From: Escarpia spicata
Lineage: Eukaryota > Annelida > Polychaeta > Sabellida > Siboglinidae
Length of the DNA stretch: 64,000 bases
Reading direction: 5' to 3'
Assembly (NCBI GenBank): GCA_963995525.1
Contig: OZ023209.1
Location: forward strand, 10,150,152 to 10,214,151
Shown here in pieces: positions 60,276 through 64,000 of the stretch; positions within the stretch are counted from its first letter, which is position 1, and the number at the start of each line of letters is the position of its first letter. The notes under the pieces are model-generated. The model searched no databases and was not told the DNA's origin. It worked only from the letters and a program-made list of their open reading frames with translations. Both the position numbers and the translations under genes were made by a program.

Positions 60276-60277
60276 CC
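60220..60277 (-). promoter_or_regulatory. -1 ribosomal frameshift signal: GGGAAAC plus predicted H-type pseudoknot
   Basis: G GGA AAC (60277-60271) lies in the gag frame, directly before TGA. After a 5-nt spacer, CCTCCTACTACT (60265-60254) can pair with AGTAGTGGGGGG (60245-60234) in 12 pairs including two G-U. GAGCC in its loop (60251-60247) can pair with GGCTC downstream (60224-60220). Protease follows in the -1 frame. Confidence 0.8.
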
Positions 60278-61287
60278 GCGGTATCTGTAGACTTCACATC
60301 AGCATCCTGCCTGAATACAACACCATTCTGTTTCCTCTCTATGCAGTCCCTTCTGGTATGGCCAGGCCTTTTACAATGGTAGCAGATGAATCTGCCCTGC
60401 TCGTCTTTCAATGGTGGTCGCTTCTTTGGCCTATGTTCCTGCACATAGCTTCCTTTCCTATCACCACTCGACTGAGCTTCCAACAAGTTCTTCATGCCTG
60501 CTACCAGATCATCCAGTGTTCTCTGTTGTTTCTCAACTGTAGCCTGAAGTTCAACTACCTTGTCTGTTTGCATTACAGCCACCTCCGTCTGATGTACTCC
60601 AACGGTCCTACGGACTGGCTTATCCTCCCCTTCGTCAACCCACAGGATGGCAGCTTCCCTTAGATCAAAGAAACTAATGACTGATCTCTCCCGTTTCAAC
60701 CTCTTGAGTTCCCGCCGAAGATTTATGTCCCGTACGTTCTCCGCAAAAACCTCGCCCATGAGGTGGTCCACATTTCCACCAACTGCCTTGATCCTGCTCC
60801 CAATCTGCATTAGTTGATGGCAGAATTGCTGGAGGGACTCCCCTGGCTCTTGTCTTCTGTTGTGAAAGCGGGCCAACAGCTGGGCTGACGTCAATTTTTC
60901 TCCAAACACCCCCTCCAGGATCTCCTGCAGCCTTCCGGGGTCCCTTCTTTCAGCTGCCGTCCTGTACCTAACTTCCTCACGTGCGGGGCCTTCAAGGTTT
61001 GAAATGATGTAGTCAGCCCTTTCAGCTGGTGTCATGCGCCGCGCATCAAACACTGATTGGATCTCCTGCAAGAAATCCTGTATTGGGTAGTACTCCTCTG
61101 TGGAAGTACCCGAAAACTTTCTCACCTTGCGTTCTCTTGGGGCAAAGACTACCCTGACCTCTTGTTCAACTGGAACAGGAACTGCTTGAGCTCCCAGAGC
61201 CTCTGGTAGGGCATTCAGCCGCTCCTGCAACCGGTTCACGTGGGCCTGCAAACGCTCAAATTCCGTCTGTTCCTCAGCTTCTGCCAT
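60268..61287 (-). CDS. gag polyprotein of the second LTR element (339 residues)
   Basis: The frame is uninterrupted from ATG 61287 (MAEAEEQTEFERL, coiled-coil start) to TGA 60268. Capsid-like region: VRKFSGTSTEEYYPIQDFLQ, ADYIISNLEGPAREEV, ARFHNRRQEPGESLQQFCHQ and RELKRLKRER. A second coiled coil (VVELQATVEKQQRTLDDL) precedes one CCHC knuckle, CYHCKRPGHTRRDC, near the C-terminus. Gag should assemble the particle and bind RNA. The stop directly follows the GGGAAAC slippery site. An earlier in-frame TTG codon exists, but the ATG starts at conserved sequence. Still intact, unlike its neighbours. Confidence 0.88.
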   Translation of the reverse strand: MAEAEEQTEFERLQAHVNRLQERLNALPEALGAQAVPVPVEQEVRVVFAPRERKVRKFSGTSTEEYYPIQDFLQEIQSVFDARRMTPAERADYIISNLEGPAREEVRYRTAAERRDPGRLQEILEGVFGEKLTSAQLLARFHNRRQEPGESLQQFCHQLMQIGSRIKAVGGNVDHLMGEVFAENVRDINLRRELKRLKRERSVISFFDLREAAILWVDEGEDKPVRRTVGVHQTEVAVMQTDKVVELQATVEKQQRTLDDLVAGMKNLLEAQSSGDRKGSYVQEHRPKKRPPLKDEQGRFICYHCKRPGHTRRDCIERKQNGVVFRQDADVKSTDTAGN

Positions 61288-61917
61288 GGTTTCTGCTTCG
61301 GTAACTAATACAATCAACCAGGCACAATAATGGAATAGGTATCATAAAGCCGCAAATATAATGTATAATAACGATCCAGCCACCTCAAGCAAGGAATGAT
61401 AGGAACAGGCAAGAGGTTGACTCTGCGCCCTAAAACTCAAATAACCAGGGATCCCGTCAATTACACAATTGAAAAGTATTTTCTAATACTGATAAAAAAC
61501 AAACATGATCAACTGTTAAGCATGTTGATGTAATTAATATCAACACTAAGACAACAATGACACAAATTATCTCTTACCCACAACCCAAGTCACTGTCCAA
61601 ATAACACCCTCGAACAGGGTCACATGAAAAATACAGTGTAACAAGTAATGTTGACAGTTGACATGCTAGTTTCAGTTCAAGAGGTATACCAGAGGTATAA
61701 TGAACAAGTCACATCGGCCACCTCTTGCAGGCTTCAGAGTGAGGCGCCACCTGCTGGTACTATCCAAGCCTCGAATGTTCAACCTGTCCCAGGGGTACAT
61801 CTACTCTGTATGCAGCACCGGTTGATGTTTCACGGTCTCACCGGGTCCAATCCAGGTCCGGATCTTCTGCCCTGTGGTCCCCGGTTCGGTGTCCTTGCCG
61901 TTCCTTATAAGCCACTT

Positions 61918-61935
61918 ACCCTGCTCGCAGCGCCA
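61918..61935 (-). promoter_or_regulatory. tRNA-type primer-binding site
   Basis: TGGCGCTGCGAGCAGGGT starts two bases inside the LTR end. TGG is the complement of the tRNA CCA tail. From memory it resembles the 3' end of a serine tRNA with about one mismatch. This element is thus tRNA-primed, unlike the one at 51-56 kb. Confidence 0.65.
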
Positions 61936-61937
61936 TT

Positions 61938-62092
61938 TGTAGTGACCGCCGAGTGATGTTCAAAGCGGAACACATAAACAGACCATACGTCACACATGTA
62001 GGTGTACGACTGGTACGTTTTATTGTGTGGTAAGCGAACGGCAACGACACCCCGCTGACTGATGCAGCTAGCCCTGGGCTGGCCCTTCAACA
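61938..62092 (-). repeat. 5' LTR of the second LTR element (155 bp)
   Basis: Starts TGTTGAAGGGCC, ends CACTACA, and contains AATAAA (ACACAATAAAACG) in the middle. No second copy lies in the window. Directly outside it, CCACCAGGGGGCGAC looks like a polypurine tract, normally found upstream of a 3' LTR. Confidence 0.7.
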
Positions 62093-62099
62093 GTCGCCC

Positions 62100-63050
62100 C
62101 CTGGTGGATTAGTCAAAACAACGGAAGACTTCTTGTCCGCAAAACATGGCAGGGATTCCCGCCTAAACTGTATTACTGGCGCAAACCGGATTTGCCAGCA
62201 CACAACAGTATGCACAGAATTAGAGGTGACACCTGGCGAGAGCAGCGGTATCAAAAGGGTACCTTGTCACAGCTTCTTTGCCGGAGTCTCCATCTTCTTC
62301 GAAGTTTACACGCCGTATGAATTTTCGCCAGTTGGTTTGCCGCGCATGCTCAAAAGGTATCTGCAGTGCAATCTGGGATATATTCTTCTCATCTCGCGAG
62401 ACTTCGATTAGCGCGCTGAACTCCGATAAAATGATCGGGACAAATGGTCGTTTCTCGAATCAGAAAGGATCGTTTAGACGATAACGAGTGATATAAAAAT
62501 AATAAACCAATTAAATACATGAAAACGAGTGTTACCCGTAAGAAATTTGTCATACGCCCGTAAGACCGCCAAATCTGAGAAAATCCGTAAGTCTTACGGG
62601 TGATCCATAAGAGTTGGTATGTATGCTTAATACCGATTACCATGTATCCAAATACGGCATAAATGAATATTTACTCTATGTGACTGTTCCTACGCAAGAT
62701 GTTGTGCCCGCAGTGTGCTAAGGACAAGCTGCGACACTTGGAAGCCAAGCATATAGGAGAAAGTCAGAGGCAGATATGGGCGGCGATTTTCATATTTATG
62801 TTTTCGCGCGCATACCGGCTTGTAAGATATTCTTTGCCAGAAGTTAACAGTGCATCCCAGTTACATTTCTGTAATCGGGCATTTTCCGTAATGTATAATT
62901 TGCGCTGAATTTCGGTAATTATTATAGAAAATCCACGCACCTTTTAAATTTCGCGCAACGGCTGCTGTAGGGAAACGTAGCGAATTAACGAAGTCTATTG
63001 GATGGTTCAAATTGAATGACGTCAGTATCTCACGAATCACAAAAATTACA
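62100..63050. other. no recognised feature between the LTR element and the LINE
   Basis: Beyond short CGTAAGACC / GTAAGTCTTACGGG inverted pieces around 62560-62605, I see no coding homology or array. Confidence 0.4.
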
Positions 63051-63283
63051 ACAATGATTTTATTGTTTCATCCGACCCCTTTCGGGGTATAAGAAACATT
63101 TGTAGGGGCCTATACATTCTCAAAAGTTAAATGTAACAAATATAATAATAATAAGCTAACGTCCATTGCGCCTAAATCCTTGGAAACCAAGCTCAGAGGC
63201 GCATCAAAACAGAAGGATTGGTCAATCTCAAAACTCATAAGCAGTATTCCAGTTGTCAACATATGGGTCAAGGGACTAGGGAG

Positions 63284-64000
63284 CTACGGTGGATAAGCAA
63301 GGTTGTAAAGATAAGTTTTTAAATGGCGACGGAATTTTGTAATATTTTCAGCTGATCTAACACTAAGAGGGAGCATTTTCCAAAAAGTTGGTGCAGCAAC
63401 AGAAAAAGCCCTAGTTCCAATGTTAATGTTGACTCTAGAAACAAAACGTAGGTCAGAACTAGATGATCGAAGTTGGATAGGTTTTCTTACATAATTAAGC
63501 AATGAATAAGATGGTTGTTTACTGGACAGTGCCTGGTATGTGATGGTACAGATCTTATATATTATACGATATCGTACAGGAAGCCAATGCAAAGACTTAG
63601 TACAGAGCGAGAAAAACGAGGAGATCTTGTAACTACTCTTGCTAGACAATTTTTTACACGCTGAAGTTTTGTGATATCCTTGCTAACGATATTATAAAGG
63701 AGAGAATCGCAATAGTCAAGTCTGCTGCTAACAAGCGCTGTTGCAATAGTTTTAGCAATAGAAAATAACACATATCGGCGAATACGGCGAAGATCACGAA
63801 TATGATAAAAATAGCAGCGACATGTTTGAGATATGTGTTGTCATAAATTGAAGTTACTATCAAAGATCACTCCTAGATTCCGCACCGAGGTTGCTGGCGT
63901 GATATACTGATACTAATACCTGTAATGATCAATTCCGTTTTATTTGCATTTAATTTCAACTTGCTGTCAGTCATCCAGTGGAATATCAATCACTAAGTTG
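63284..64000 (-). pseudogene. CR1-like LINE reverse transcriptase, C-terminal part (runs off window end)
   Basis: Minus sense, several frames: WMTDSKLKLNANKTELIITG, VRNLGVIFDSNFN, then SSRLDYCDSLLYN, ITKLQRVKNCLARVVTRSPR, SLHWLPVRYRIIYKICTITY, RAFSVAAPTFWKMLPLSVRS and FRRHLKTYLYN. This is the standard end of CR1/L2-type reverse transcriptases. Frame changes occur near 63870, 63770 and 63600. The 3' UTR probably covers about 63050-63284. The 5' part lies beyond 64000. Confidence 0.88.

Larger units (their letters stand above)
59765..62092 (-). mobile_element. second LTR retrotransposon, 5' part: LTR, PBS, gag, protease
   Basis: In minus sense: 155-bp LTR (62092-61938), primer-binding site, leader, intact gag (61287-60268), -1 frameshift signal and protease to 59765. 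Past the stop a different frame continues for about 25 residues (HQVRGFARVAGRSDVRV) before decaying. Reverse transcriptase, RNase H, integrase and the 3' LTR are not seen, so this is a 3'-truncated copy. Superfamily is probably Ty3/gypsy. Confidence 0.85.

Overview
The window is animal nuclear DNA: AT-rich, full of introns, satellites and eukaryotic transposons, with no bacterial operon structure. The mix of element types (Ty3/gypsy, Penelope-like, tyrosine-recombinase, P-element, hAT, pogo, piggyBac, CR1-like) fits a marine invertebrate, perhaps a lophotrochozoan such as a mollusc. The species cannot be fixed from sequence alone.

Region 1 (about 1.7-37.8 kb, minus strand) is one complete cellular gene: UBTF/UBF, the HMG-box factor that organises ribosomal RNA genes for RNA polymerase I. 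I traced 18 coding exons from the ATG at 37586 to the TAG at 1693. All junctions keep phase and give a 750-residue protein, against 764 for human UBF1. It has an N-terminal dimerisation region, five recognisable HMG boxes and a two-exon Ser/Glu/Asp tail. The counterpart of human box 5 was not found.

The UBTF introns carry most of the repeats. Intron 17 holds about 136 copies of a 57-bp satellite, and intron 16 holds 18 copies of a 45-bp unit. Intron 10 has a tyrosine-recombinase remnant with two 355-bp direct repeats. Introns 9 and 10 have foldback elements. Intron 8 has about 21 copies of an 85-bp unit made of the exon 9 acceptor plus the first part of exon 9. Introns 7, 6, 5 and 4 hold a 99-bp array, a Penelope-like fragment and a pogo-type element, a long dinucleotide run, and a piggyBac-type element.

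Region 2 (38-64 kb) shows no further cellular gene. It is a transposon graveyard: a P-element/THAP9-type pseudogene, a gypsy RT-integrase deletion remnant, LINE scraps, a hAT fragment, and then a nearly full-length but decayed Ty3/gypsy element (50876-56038) with 120-124-bp LTRs. That element has a 16-nt sequence at the LTR edge perfectly complementary to its own LTR, the arrangement expected for self-primed reverse transcription. After LINE-endonuclease, OTU-like and pogo/jerky DDE fragments comes a second LTR element (59.8-62.1 kb). It has an intact gag ending in a GGGAAAC slippery heptamer, followed by a predicted H-type pseudoknot and a protease in the -1 frame. A CR1-like LINE tail closes the window.

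The signals most worth following are the self-priming gypsy element, the gag-pro frameshift module and the decoy-acceptor array inside UBTF.
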